Assembly (NCBI GenBank): GCA_019163175.1
Contig: JAFLKN010000013.1
Coordinates: 1-64,000 of the forward strand
DNA length: 64,000 nucleotides
Direction of reading: 5' to 3'
Source: Prolixibacteraceae bacterium
Lineage (GTDB): Bacteria > Bacteroidota > Bacteroidia > Bacteroidales > Prolixibacteraceae
The translations under genes and the position numbers were made by a program. The notes under the pieces were generated by a model, which searched no databases, was not told the DNA's origin, and was given only the letters and a program-made list of their open reading frames with translations. This document shows, one piece after another, positions 7,187-17,020 of this stretch; position 1 is the stretch's first letter; each line of letters begins with the position of its first letter.

Positions 7187-8287
7187 TCAGGCATGAAAAA
7201 CCAGAATAGGCGTTTGAGTATGCAATACCAATTTGCGTGAAATGCTCGGATTAAAAAACCTTGTCAGCAGATTTCGGCGATGGGTTGTTAATGCCAGCAC
7301 ATCAATTCTATTGTCCTGAATAAAATTGTCAATCGCTTCGGGCAAATTTCTATTTCGAACCAAGCGGCAATCAAAAGCTGCATACGGATATTTCTCGCTC
7401 AAAGCCTCGCGCATTCCTTCAAGCATGGCCTCGTCCAACTCTCCGTTATCACCCCTGTTAACATGCAGGCAAATCACTTTACAATCGAAAGGTTTTACCA
7501 GTTTAATCAATTTATCCATTGCAATAAAATCCTGAGCTTCGAAATTGGTAGCATATACAACTGTTTTGAAATTATTCAGCCAGTTGTCGGGAGTATTTTC
7601 AGGAATGGCCAATACCGGCACTTTGGTATTAAAAATTACTCCGGCAGTAGTTGAGCCCATTAAATCGCCAACCCGGGCATCTCCACCACGAATACCCATC
7701 ACGACCATTTTAGGTGGATGAATCTGAATGTAGGAAAGAATGTCGTCGTCAGCTTCGCCAATCTTGACGATATATTCGGGTTTTGCTTTTTTCCAACGGT
7801 GATAATCAATCATTGAAGTCAGCTTATTCAGGAACTCTTCAAACTTCTTGCTGGTAGCTTTCTCTGTCATTTCGTAATTTAGGAACAAAGCCGAATCATA
7901 TACAATTACGTCAGAATATGGAATGGTTAAAAACTCCGGACGAGGTGTGGAATGATACATAACCATCTTTGATTCCAGCTTCTCGGCAATATCGAATCCG
8001 ACCAAAGCCGCTTTAAGCGAGTAGGTCGAAAAATCGATCGGAACCAAGACGTAATTCTCCCGCTTCGAGTGATCACTGATCTCCTTCCCCAACATCTTCT
8101 CCAATATCGGAAAAGCCAGGCGTGCATCTTTTTCGGCAATACGAATTCGAACTCCGGTATCCATCGCATCCTGCAAAAAATCGACATTCTCCAGAAAACA
8201 ATCAATACCCTCCAATTCAAGCAGAGAGCGCAATATTTCAGCCTTTGAATAGGGTAATGATGCAAGGGTAATTAGTTTGTCGTCCAT
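7187..8287 (-). CDS. DUF2007-tandem universal stress protein fusion
   Basis: Cytoplasmic protein of 366 aa with three modules. Residues about 1-70 resemble DUF2007, a small signal-transducing domain (LASLPYSKAEILRSLLELEG, VRIRIAEKDARLAFPIL). Two UspA-type domains follow (about 80-225 and 230-366). The first has VLVPIDFSTYSLKAAL and VVMGIRGGDARVGDLMGSTTAGVI, close to the ATP-binding G-2x-G-9x-G pattern. The second is more divergent (VVYATNFEAQDFIAMDKL, LALTTHRRNLLTRF). ATG at 8287 preferred over a GTG at 8293. Monocistronic. Probably a nucleotide-binding stress or adhesion regulator; ligand unknown. Confidence 0.82.
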   Translation of the reverse strand: MDDKLITLASLPYSKAEILRSLLELEGIDCFLENVDFLQDAMDTGVRIRIAEKDARLAFPILEKMLGKEISDHSKRENYVLVPIDFSTYSLKAALVGFDIAEKLESKMVMYHSTPRPEFLTIPYSDVIVYDSALFLNYEMTEKATSKKFEEFLNKLTSMIDYHRWKKAKPEYIVKIGEADDDILSYIQIHPPKMVVMGIRGGDARVGDLMGSTTAGVIFNTKVPVLAIPENTPDNWLNNFKTVVYATNFEAQDFIAMDKLIKLVKPFDCKVICLHVNRGDNGELDEAMLEGMREALSEKYPYAAFDCRLVRNRNLPEAIDNFIQDNRIDVLALTTHRRNLLTRFFNPSISRKLVLHTQTPILVFHA

Positions 8288-8462
8288 GGCCACCGGATTT
8301 AAGGTTAACGTTTAATCCCTAATTCGGAAAACAGGCGCAAATGGTTACTAAAACCCCTGACATTTTTTCTATTTCGCTTATGTTTTTTGACTTAAGTGTC
8401 AGAAATCACCAATTCCATTTTTTTACTAACTTCCGCAGCTCATTCTCTGGCTAAACTAACTC

Positions 8463-11189
8463 ATGAACCTGAAAAGATTTCATCTTATCCTGCTTATATT
8501 TTGCCTTTTTCCGGCTTCCTTATGTGCTGCCGAAAAATTAATCATCTCGGAATTTATGGCTGTAAATGGGCATAACCTTCAGGACGAAGACAAAGAATAT
8601 TCCGACTGGATTGAAATACAGAATACCGGACAAACTACTATAAACCTGAAAGGATATTACCTAACTGACAATTCGCTTAACCTGACCAAATGGAAATTTC
8701 CGGAGATAAATCTGGATGCCGGCAAATTTCTGCTTGTGTTTGCCTCCGAAAAAAACCGGATCGATCCGACCAAAAGCCTGCATTCCAATTTTAAACTATC
8801 CGGTTCGGGCGAGTTTCTGGCCCTGATTTCTTCCGACGGTAAAACTATTCTCAGCTCATTTGCACCGCAATATCCTGCTCAGGAAGAAGATGTTTCGTAT
8901 GGGATCTATAATGGTCAGGCGGTTTATTTCGATCAACCCACACCGGGAACTGTAAATATTCAAAGCAACAAAGTTCAGATTCCAGTATTCAGCAAAGCGC
9001 GTGGCTATTACTCATCGCCTTTTATGGTTTCGCTTCAAACGCCTGACGACGGTACCCAAATTTATTACACCACCGATGGAATACGCCCCACAGCACAAAA
9101 AGGCATTCTTTACACCCAACCCATCAAAATACAGACAACAACCCCATTAAGCGCAATCTCCATAAAGAATGGTTCGGAAACCAGCGCTGTGGTTACCAAC
9201 ACCTACTTCTTTACCGACAGTATCCTAAAGCAAACAAATCATCCCAAAGGCTATCCGGCAGAATGGGGTGCTTTTGAAGCCATCACAGGAATTGCCCCAG
9301 CCGATTACGAAATGGACCCGGAAATCTGCAACAATCCGATTTACAAACCGCAACTGGCTGATGCATTTCAGGATTTGCCAAGTCTTTCGATTGTAACCGA
9401 CCCCGACAATATTTTTTCGCACAGCACCGATCCTGTAACCGGCGGAATCTATATTTATACCTGTTCTACCGGAAAAGGACTTGGCTTAGATTGGGAGCGT
9501 CCGGCATCAGCTGAATATTACGACCCGAAAACACAGCAATGGTTCCAGATAAATTGTGCCCTTCAGTTGCATGGAGGTGCAAGCCGCGTTCCGGAGAAAA
9601 CACCGAAACATTCATTCCGGCTGGAATTTAAAACCTTGTATGGACCTTCAAAACTCGACTTCCCGATTTTTAGCGAACCCGAGGCAACCACCCAGTTCAA
9701 TTCGCTGGTTCTGCGTGCCAACTTCGGATATACCTGGCTTCACTGGACCGCCACCGAACGAAAAGCGCCCAAGTACGTTCAGGACAGCTGGGGAAAAGAC
9801 ACACAACTGGCTATGGGTCATCATTCGGCACACAACAAATTCGTCCATTTATTTCTGAATGGTATTTACTGGGGCATGTACAACCTCTGTGAACGACTAG
9901 ACGAAGATTTTATGGGAACTTACCTGAAAGGAAAAGCCGACGATTTTGATGTGATCAAAGATTATGCGGAAGTGTCAAATGGTACTATAACAGTCTGGAA
10001 TAACATGATGGCTATGGCAAACAGTGGTTTAACCACGCAGGCAGCTTACCAGAAAATTCAAGGTCATAATCCGGATGGAACCCGCAACAGTGCTTACGAG
10101 CCATACCTCGATATTGAAAACCTGACTGACTATATGCTGATGAATTTTTACGCCGGAAACAACGATTGGGATCATCACAACTGGGTAGCTGCTCGCAACA
10201 AAGTTGAGCCGGGGAAAGGATTTAAGTTTTTCAGTTGGGATGCCGAACATTTATTTACGACGAGTACGCTTGATGTAACCAAAGAAGACAATGCAAACTG
10301 TCCCAGCCACTTGTTTACAAAACTGAAAGACAATGCTGATTTCCGGATGTTTGTAGCCGATCGTGTTCAGCAATTGTTTTTTGGCGATGGACTGCTCACT
10401 CCACAATCGGCCTCCGACCGTTACCTGAAACGAGCCAAAGAAATTGAAAAAGCCATTTTGTGCGAAAGTGCCCGATGGGGAGACTACCGCCGCGATGTTC
10501 ACCCACGCGATAACGACAACGACTTATATACTCCCGAAAAATACTGGGTAAAAACCCGCGATTGGCTGACTCAAACTTACTTTCCGCAACGAACTGATTT
10601 GGTTGTCAATCAGCTCCGCTTGTCAGGTTTATACCCTTACCTTAATGCAGCAGAATTCACTCACACGGGCGGTGACCTTACGAATGAAATTGATTTGGGA
10701 ATGTATGCATCCAAGGGTACAATTTACTACACTGTAAACGGTATTGACCCCAGAGAAACTGAAGGGAATATAGCTACAACAGGCGTCTATTCGTACAATT
10801 CGCCTTTAAAAATAAATGGAAACGGTACTGTGAAAGCCAGAGTAAAAGAGGGTACCCGCTGGTCAGCTTTAACCGAAGCCACCTTCAGTTTTCCTGATTC
10901 AACACTACTGCTAACTGCAGGTTTTGGAAATAAAGATGGAACTGGAAATTTCCCAAATCCGTTTAAGCAGGAAACCAATATTTGGTTCAATCTTGAGAAA
11001 GAATCGTCGGTGACAATCAGTATTTTTAATCTTCAGGGAAAGCTAATCGAAACCATTTTTGATGGAAAGCTTGGCCGCGGAACACAATACCAAAGCTGGA
11101 AACCGATGTCATTGGGAAAAGGCATCTACTTGTATCGAATTCAAACCGAAGGGAAAACGGAATCAGGAAAGATGGTGTATCTGAAGTAG
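8463..11189 (+). CDS. Secreted CotH-kinase protein with lamin-tail, chitobiase-like and T9SS sorting domains
   Basis: A 908-aa secreted protein. Order of parts: signal peptide (1 to about 22, SLCAAEK); lamin-tail-like domain (about 25-145, LIISEFMAVNG, YSDWIEIQNTG); a chitobiase C-terminal-like beta domain (about 165-250, YYTTDGIRPT); CotH kinase-like domain (about 300-640, ALQLHGGASR, FVHLFLNGIYWGMYNLCERL, FFSWDAEH); a second chitobiase-like repeat (IYYTVNGIDPRE, about 710-800); and a C-terminal type IX sorting domain (FPNPFKQETNIWF, KGIYLYRIQT). CotH proteins are atypical protein kinases in spore coats; in Bacteroidota they are exported with unknown targets. It precedes the glucan locus but is not obviously part of it. 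Confidence 0.88.
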   Translation: MNLKRFHLILLIFCLFPASLCAAEKLIISEFMAVNGHNLQDEDKEYSDWIEIQNTGQTTINLKGYYLTDNSLNLTKWKFPEINLDAGKFLLVFASEKNRIDPTKSLHSNFKLSGSGEFLALISSDGKTILSSFAPQYPAQEEDVSYGIYNGQAVYFDQPTPGTVNIQSNKVQIPVFSKARGYYSSPFMVSLQTPDDGTQIYYTTDGIRPTAQKGILYTQPIKIQTTTPLSAISIKNGSETSAVVTNTYFFTDSILKQTNHPKGYPAEWGAFEAITGIAPADYEMDPEICNNPIYKPQLADAFQDLPSLSIVTDPDNIFSHSTDPVTGGIYIYTCSTGKGLGLDWERPASAEYYDPKTQQWFQINCALQLHGGASRVPEKTPKHSFRLEFKTLYGPSKLDFPIFSEPEATTQFNSLVLRANFGYTWLHWTATERKAPKYVQDSWGKDTQLAMGHHSAHNKFVHLFLNGIYWGMYNLCERLDEDFMGTYLKGKADDFDVIKDYAEVSNGTITVWNNMMAMANSGLTTQAAYQKIQGHNPDGTRNSAYEPYLDIENLTDYMLMNFYAGNNDWDHHNWVAARNKVEPGKGFKFFSWDAEHLFTTSTLDVTKEDNANCPSHLFTKLKDNADFRMFVADRVQQLFFGDGLLTPQSASDRYLKRAKEIEKAILCESARWGDYRRDVHPRDNDNDLYTPEKYWVKTRDWLTQTYFPQRTDLVVNQLRLSGLYPYLNAAEFTHTGGDLTNEIDLGMYASKGTIYYTVNGIDPRETEGNIATTGVYSYNSPLKINGNGTVKARVKEGTRWSALTEATFSFPDSTLLLTAGFGNKDGTGNFPNPFKQETNIWFNLEKESSVTISIFNLQGKLIETIFDGKLGRGTQYQSWKPMSLGKGIYLYRIQTEGKTESGKMVYLK

Positions 11190-11221
11190 AAAAGCCTGCC
11201 TTTTCAGACAAGCTTTTCTTA
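11189..11221 (+). terminator. Terminator of the CotH gene
   Basis: Stem GAAAAGC / GCTTTTC (7 bp, then one mismatch and two more pairs) overlapping the stop codon, followed by TT. The T tract is short, so efficiency is uncertain. It separates convergent genes. Confidence 0.5.
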
Positions 11222-11250
11222 CCAATTAATCCACCATAAACCCCAAAAAT

Positions 11251-12609
11251 CTATTTTTTCACAAAAACTTGATATCCCCATTTCTCAAGTTTGATTGTGG
11301 AACCTTTTTCCAGTGTTTTTGTCTCGCCTGAAAAATATTCGGTATAATCGCCAGCTTGTGCGAGTTGCAAAATAGCTTCAACCGGTTCAGCAGATAAGTT
11401 GAAAACCGAGAGAACCTGATTGTTATCTTTCTCGCGTGTAAAAGCAAGCACATTTTGCGGAGCCGAAGTTTCAACAAAAACCATTGAACCACCAGCTGCA
11501 CCATTCCAAAGAGCGGAATTGTTATGCTTTAAACTAATCAACGACTGATAATATTTCTGCATCTCCAGATTACTCCAGTTGATGGTATCTTTTTCGAAAA
11601 ACAGAAGTCGTTTCTTTAGCCCGGCTTCCTGCCCGCTATAAAGCAAAGGGATACCTTCCAGCGTAAAAGTCAATGTGGCAAATGTCTTCACAGCTTCGCC
11701 CATGCGTTCGTATTCGCTTCCGGCCCAGCTATTTTCGTCATGGTTGGTAATGAATTGCATCGGAAATGATCCGGGAGCATATCGGCTAACTGAATCAGTG
11801 TAATATTTATGGATATCGGCTGCCGCTTTTTTGCCTTGAGCCACTTCATTCAGGAGGTGGTGCAGTTTCCAGGTGTAATTGGATTCGAATGCTTTTTCCA
11901 GAAATGCAGGATGATCTTCGTCTTCGGCCAGCATATAAACCGGTTTAATAGAGTCAAGCGAAGCCGTTGCTGCCTCCCAGAAATCCTGTGGAATTCCCCA
12001 GGCCACATCGCAACGGAACCCATCGATATTGGCTTCTTTGACCCAATAATCCATGGCATCAATCATTGCACGGCGCATGGGCTGCGAGTCAAAATTCAGG
12101 TCGGCAATGTCTGACCAGTCCGGATTTGGAGGGATAACATTTCCCAGCGAATCATGTGTGTACCAGTCTTTGTGATCGGTTATCCATTGGTTATCCCAGC
12201 CGGTGTGGTTGGCAACCCAGTCGATAATAACCTTGAAACCCATTTCGTGAGCTTTATTTACCAGAGCTTTGAAATCTTCCAGCGTTCCAAATTCAGGATT
12301 AACTCCCTTGTAATCTTTCACGGCATAATACGAACCCAGGCTACCCTTGCGGTTTTTCTCCGAAATTGGGTGAATAGGCATAATCCAAAGAATATCAACG
12401 CCAAGTTCTTTCAGGCGCGGAAGGTGGGATTCAAAAGCTTTGAACGTTCCTTCGGGTGTGTACTGACGAACATTAACTTCATACAGCACCGAATTTTTGG
12501 TCCACTCCGGAATATGGGTGCTTGTGCTGGTAGTTTTAACTGCAGGCTGACAGGCAAACATCGCCATAGCCAGTAAGGTAATGAAAAACAGGTTTTTAAT
12601 CTTATTCAT
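11251..12609 (-). CDS. GH13 alpha-amylase family lipoprotein
   Basis: 452-aa alpha-glucan hydrolase, last gene of the minus-strand maltose unit. Signal peptide with a probable lipobox (MFAC, Cys20) predicts membrane anchoring. GH13 barrel signatures: VIIDWVANHTGWD (region I), DGFRCDVAWG with nucleophile Asp201 (region II), MLAEDED with acid/base Glu229 (region III), and FITNHDENSW with Asp291 (region IV). All three catalytic acids are present. A C-terminal beta domain (about 385-452) follows. Single-domain size suggests an alpha-amylase or alpha-glucosidase acting on oligosaccharides in the periplasm. 114 nt separate it from the upstream GH13 gene. Confidence 0.92.
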   Translation of the reverse strand: MNKIKNLFFITLLAMAMFACQPAVKTTSTSTHIPEWTKNSVLYEVNVRQYTPEGTFKAFESHLPRLKELGVDILWIMPIHPISEKNRKGSLGSYYAVKDYKGVNPEFGTLEDFKALVNKAHEMGFKVIIDWVANHTGWDNQWITDHKDWYTHDSLGNVIPPNPDWSDIADLNFDSQPMRRAMIDAMDYWVKEANIDGFRCDVAWGIPQDFWEAATASLDSIKPVYMLAEDEDHPAFLEKAFESNYTWKLHHLLNEVAQGKKAAADIHKYYTDSVSRYAPGSFPMQFITNHDENSWAGSEYERMGEAVKTFATLTFTLEGIPLLYSGQEAGLKKRLLFFEKDTINWSNLEMQKYYQSLISLKHNNSALWNGAAGGSMVFVETSAPQNVLAFTREKDNNQVLSVFNLSAEPVEAILQLAQAGDYTEYFSGETKTLEKGSTIKLEKWGYQVFVKK

Positions 12610-12723
12610 AGTAGGATGTTTAAAATATTGTCGTTGTAATTGTTATCAATTGTTGCGAGTCTTCGGGAAGCGGGTTACTTATTTTCACCTACAACTCGTA
12701 TCGCGCAACCCTCAACAGATTCG

Positions 12724-14565
12724 CTATTTCAATTCAATAATCATAGCCGACATGGCCGGAACGTTCAGCATTTTCAAATCGGTAAGACTTTTTCCTGAAA
12801 TGATTTCTATACCTGAAGTGCAGTTGGCCATCACTTCGCTGAAACGATTTGTTTCCAGATTTTTTGCCACACTGTTTTTATTCAGTACAACCATCACTTT
12901 GCCAGACACGTTGTAGCGGAAATACACATAAATGCCGTCAACAGGAGCAAAGTGTTTCAATTTTCCGTTATGAACCACCGGGCTAGTCTTTCTCCAGTTC
13001 AGCACTTTTCTGAAATAATCCTGAACTTGTTTTTGTTTTTCAGTCAATCCGGTACCGGTAAAGGCATTCACCTGATCGCCATTCCATCCACCCGGAAAAT
13101 CAGAACGAATAATTCCATGTTCATCAGTTCCCGGATTCGACATCAGAATTTCAGTTCCATAGAAAATCTGTGGAATTCCGCGGGTTGTTGCGTAATAAGC
13201 GATTCCGATTTTAAGCAAATCCGTATTTTCGCCCAACTGAGTATAAAACCGCGACATGTCGTGGTTGTCAGGAAAAATAACCAGATCATTTGGATTGGCA
13301 TACAAAAAGTCGTTCGACAGTGCTTCGTATAAAGTTACCAGCCCACCACCCCATGTCTCAGGGTCTTTCAAGCTTTTTACAACGGCATTATTCAACGGAA
13401 AATCCATCAGGCCGGGAAGTTCAGACACATAACCATCCTGATTGATTTTGCCTTTCTGCCAATAGGCAACTGTAGCCGGATTCATGGCCCACTCTTCACC
13501 CACCATATAAAAATCCGGATATTCTTCCAGCATCCGGCGTGTCCATTCGGCCATTCCAAATTTGTCTGGATAGGGGTATGTATCCATCCGGATTCCATCC
13601 AAGCCCAAATATTCAGTCCACCAAATGCTGTTTTGAATCAGGTAATTCATCAGAAACGGATTGCGCTGATTCATGTCGGGCATCGAAGGTACAAACCATC
13701 CATCGGCCATCACCTTTTTATCGGCTTCCGAAGCATAAGGATCCTGATTAACCGTGCGCCGGTGACTTGTAATTTTGAATTCCGGGTAAAAGTTGAGCCA
13801 GCCAGCCGATGGCATGTCACTCATCCACCAATGCTCTGAGCCAATGTGGTTAAAAATCATGTCCATCATCAGTTTCATGCCTTTTTGGTGAATCGCTTTG
13901 CCCAATTCCCTGTATTCTTCGTTGGTTCCGTAACGCGGATCAACCTTGTAAAAATCGGTAGTTGAATAGCCATGATACGAAACCTGAGTCATATTATTTT
14001 CCAAGACCGGATTGAGCCAAACAGACGTAAATCCCAAACCAGACAAATAATCCAGACTGTTTTTTATTCCCTGAATGTCGCCGCCATGACGACCATTTTT
14101 GTCGGTGCGATTTGGCAGTTCTTTCATTCCCGTGACTGCATCATTCGCCGGATTTCCGTTCACGAAACGGTCTGGTGTAATCAAATATATCACATCCGAA
14201 GCATCAAAACCCTTGCGGTTAGCCGAATTCGGTTCGCGATTTTTTAGCTCATAGGTATATGAAACCACTTCCTTTTTGCTTTTTCGAAATTGAATTGGAA
14301 AAGTACCAGCCTGAGCTTCCGAAGAAATAACGAGATCGATGAACACGTAATTCGGGTTTTCCTGACGACTTATGGTTTTTATTTTAACTCCGGGATAATT
14401 CAGACTGATTTCTGATCCGGCAATTTCCTGTCCATGAACCATCAATTGAACTGTCGGATTTTTCATTCCAACCCACCAAAAAGTAGGTTCAACGCGATCA
14501 ACATTCAAAGCAAAAGTTGATATGCTCAATGCAATACCAATTAGAAATGAATATAGTTTTCTCAT
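12724..14565 (-). CDS. GH13 neopullulanase/cyclomaltodextrinase-like (SusA-like)
   Basis: Exported GH13 enzyme of 613 aa. The ATG at 14565 begins a good signal peptide (MRKLYSFLIGIALSISTFA) and is just past the stop of the upstream GH65 gene; a longer reading from 14625 would overlap it and bury the signal. Residues about 20-130 form an N-terminal beta domain typical of cyclomaltodextrinases (VEPTFWWVGMKNPTVQLMVHG). Catalytic regions: MDMIFNHIG, LDGIRMDTYPYPD (nucleophile), YMVGEEWAM (acid/base), and FPDNHDMSRF. This matches SusA-type periplasmic neopullulanase, which cuts imported maltooligosaccharides to maltose and glucose. No lipobox, so soluble. Confidence 0.92.
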   Translation of the reverse strand: MRKLYSFLIGIALSISTFALNVDRVEPTFWWVGMKNPTVQLMVHGQEIAGSEISLNYPGVKIKTISRQENPNYVFIDLVISSEAQAGTFPIQFRKSKKEVVSYTYELKNREPNSANRKGFDASDVIYLITPDRFVNGNPANDAVTGMKELPNRTDKNGRHGGDIQGIKNSLDYLSGLGFTSVWLNPVLENNMTQVSYHGYSTTDFYKVDPRYGTNEEYRELGKAIHQKGMKLMMDMIFNHIGSEHWWMSDMPSAGWLNFYPEFKITSHRRTVNQDPYASEADKKVMADGWFVPSMPDMNQRNPFLMNYLIQNSIWWTEYLGLDGIRMDTYPYPDKFGMAEWTRRMLEEYPDFYMVGEEWAMNPATVAYWQKGKINQDGYVSELPGLMDFPLNNAVVKSLKDPETWGGGLVTLYEALSNDFLYANPNDLVIFPDNHDMSRFYTQLGENTDLLKIGIAYYATTRGIPQIFYGTEILMSNPGTDEHGIIRSDFPGGWNGDQVNAFTGTGLTEKQKQVQDYFRKVLNWRKTSPVVHNGKLKHFAPVDGIYVYFRYNVSGKVMVVLNKNSVAKNLETNRFSEVMANCTSGIEIISGKSLTDLKMLNVPAMSAMIIELK

Positions 14566-14572
14566 ATGGGTT

Positions 14573-16882
14573 CTAATTTTTAATAATGATTTCTTTTTTA
14601 GCTGGCAGATGGTGCGCCTGATCATGAACCACCAAATCGATAGTTGATTTAGAATGGTTGTACACGCTGAATTGCTTCTTGTCCATTTTAAATTCCAAAT
14701 GAGCTCCGCGGAAATTCAGCCGGAAGGAATAGGAACTCCATCCGTTCGGAATAAATGGTTTAAAGTGCAATTGTCCGTTTTTAACTCTCATACCACCAAA
14801 AGCCTGAACAAAAGCCATCCAGGTTCCTCCCATACTGGTGATATGCAAACCATCGCAGGTATCGTTGTTGTAATCGTCCAAATCAAGGCGGGCTGTACGC
14901 AAATACATTTCGTAAGCTTTCGCTTCACGGCCAATTGAAGCGGCCAGAATGGCATGGACGCAGCAGGAGAGTGAAGATTCGTGAACCGTGAGTGGCTCGT
15001 AAAAATCGAAATGACGTTCTACATTTTCGCGATCAAACTGATCTTCGAACCAGAAAATACTTTGCAGGGTATCGGCCTGTTTAATATAGGGCGAACGCAA
15101 AATACGATCCCACGACCATTTTTGATTGATTGGCCGGTCTTCGGCATTTAATTCGTTTGCAGGTATCAGTTCCTTATCAAGGAATCCATCTTGCTGAAGA
15201 TAAATTTTGCGGGTAAAATCATAAGCGAAATACATGTCCTTAATAATTTTTTTCCACCGCGAAGTTTCTTTCAGTTCTTTCAATTTAAGCTTCTTCACCA
15301 AATCTTCAAACAAAAGCGGATGCTCTTTTTTCAGATAAACAATGGCTTCGAGCGTATATTTTAGAGTCCACACTGCCATAAAGCTCGTGTGGAAATTGTT
15401 GTTCACATTATTTTCGTATTCATTGGGGCCGGTCACTCCAAGCAATACAAATTTCTTTTTCTCTTCAGACCAGTTAATACGCTGGCTCCAAAAACGCGAC
15501 AGGGCAAGCAAAACTTCAAATCCGTAAGGAGCAAGGTATTCCTTGTCGCCGGTATAAGTTATGTAATTGTATATTGCGTATGCAATGGCACCGTTCCGGT
15601 GAATTTCTTCGAAGGTTATTTCCCACTCGTTGTGGCATTCCTCGCCATTTATGGTTACCATAGGGTACAATGCAGCACCATCAGTAAAACCTAGTTTTTC
15701 AGCATTCTCAATCGCTTTGGGCAAATGTTTATAACGATACAAAAGCAGGTTTTTTGATACCATTTGCGGAGCAGTTCCGAGCGTAAAAGGCAGGCAATAT
15801 GCTTCAGTATCCCAGTAGGTAACGCCGCCATATTTCTCGCCGGTAAATCCTTTCGGGCCGATATTCAAACGTTCGTCGTCGCCCAGATAAGTCTGGTTTA
15901 ACTGAAAAATATTAAACCGGATGCCTTGCTGAGCTGCAACATCGCCTTCAATGCGAATGTCGCTCGTTTCCCAACGCTGAGCCCAGGCTTTATCCTGATC
16001 TGCAAAAAGTTTATCAAAACCTTTTTCTGATGCACGTTTCAGAGCCTTTTCAGTAGCATCCTGAAGCTTATTTTTAGCATAGTACAAAGTTGAAATGATG
16101 GCTGCGTATTTTTCGATACAAACCTCATCACCAGGTTTTACCTGAATTTTAAACCCTGCACCAATATATTTTTCTTTTTCAACTCCGTTTATTTCCGGAG
16201 TTACCAACTCCTGATTTAGTTTTACCTTGAATTGCATTCCGGTACAAACCTGAAATGCTGTTTTTTTGGTTTCCAAACGAACAAAACCCGTACAACCATC
16301 TATTCGCTGTGCAATGCTGACCCAGAATTTTTCGTCGTAATTCGAGTCTTCGTTCACCACATCGCCATCAACATAGGGCAAAAATTGGATTTCGCCGGAA
16401 AAATTAAGGGCTTTAACTGAATACCTGATGGCTCCAATTTCCTGATCAGCAATACTCAAAAATCTTCTGGAATGCACTTCAACTTGCTTTCCGGAAGGCA
16501 ACTGAGCTACAAATCTACGGGTAAGTAATCCAGCTTTCATATCCAGATCGCGATAAAACGACAGGATTTCAGCAGTGTTCAGGTCAAGTTCTTCGCCTTC
16601 AACCGACACGTCGATACCAATCCAGTTTGTAGCATTGAGTATCTTGGCAAAATATTCCGGATAACCATTTTTCCACCAGCCCACTCTGGTTTTGTCAGGA
16701 TAGTAAACCCCCGCCACATAACTGCCACGAAGAGAATCGCCCGAGAATTTCTCTTCGAAATTAGCACGCTGGCCGCAACGACCATTGCCAATACTAAGCA
16801 AACTCTCGGTAATCCGGTTTTCTTCCTTGTGAAATCCTTCTTCTATGATCTTCCACTCGTTATGTATGATATAGTTCTTCAT
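14573..16882 (-). CDS. GH65 glycoside phosphorylase, probably maltose phosphorylase
   Basis: 769-aa cytoplasmic enzyme with no signal peptide. GH65 hallmarks: N-terminal beta-sandwich (SIGNGRCGQRANFEE, GSYVAGVYY), (alpha/alpha)6 barrel with YWDTEAYCLPF, NGEECHNEWEI, and VTGPNEYENNVNNN where the Glu is the general acid, then a C-terminal beta domain. It would convert maltose plus phosphate to glucose and beta-glucose-1-phosphate. The specific substrate (maltose rather than trehalose or kojibiose) is inferred from the neighbouring beta-phosphoglucomutase, MFS permease and amylases. It lies between pgmB (138-nt gap) and SusA-like GH13 on the same strand. Confidence 0.93.
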   Translation of the reverse strand: MKNYIIHNEWKIIEEGFHKEENRITESLLSIGNGRCGQRANFEEKFSGDSLRGSYVAGVYYPDKTRVGWWKNGYPEYFAKILNATNWIGIDVSVEGEELDLNTAEILSFYRDLDMKAGLLTRRFVAQLPSGKQVEVHSRRFLSIADQEIGAIRYSVKALNFSGEIQFLPYVDGDVVNEDSNYDEKFWVSIAQRIDGCTGFVRLETKKTAFQVCTGMQFKVKLNQELVTPEINGVEKEKYIGAGFKIQVKPGDEVCIEKYAAIISTLYYAKNKLQDATEKALKRASEKGFDKLFADQDKAWAQRWETSDIRIEGDVAAQQGIRFNIFQLNQTYLGDDERLNIGPKGFTGEKYGGVTYWDTEAYCLPFTLGTAPQMVSKNLLLYRYKHLPKAIENAEKLGFTDGAALYPMVTINGEECHNEWEITFEEIHRNGAIAYAIYNYITYTGDKEYLAPYGFEVLLALSRFWSQRINWSEEKKKFVLLGVTGPNEYENNVNNNFHTSFMAVWTLKYTLEAIVYLKKEHPLLFEDLVKKLKLKELKETSRWKKIIKDMYFAYDFTRKIYLQQDGFLDKELIPANELNAEDRPINQKWSWDRILRSPYIKQADTLQSIFWFEDQFDRENVERHFDFYEPLTVHESSLSCCVHAILAASIGREAKAYEMYLRTARLDLDDYNNDTCDGLHITSMGGTWMAFVQAFGGMRVKNGQLHFKPFIPNGWSSYSFRLNFRGAHLEFKMDKKQFSVYNHSKSTIDLVVHDQAHHLPAKKEIIIKN

Positions 16883-17020
16883 ACGATCGTATATTAATAA
16901 ACCCTGAAGCGAATCAGGTTAAATTTCGAATTGTTTCTTTCTTCCAATTTGTCTCCTGAACATTTTCAATAGTTCATCTGGTACAAGTAATACCGAATGC
17001 TATTCAGTTGAGTTAATCAA

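Noticed and set aside
9225-9858. Open frames antisense to and overlapping the CotH gene
   Set aside because: They lack coding character and lie entirely within a well-supported gene in another frame.
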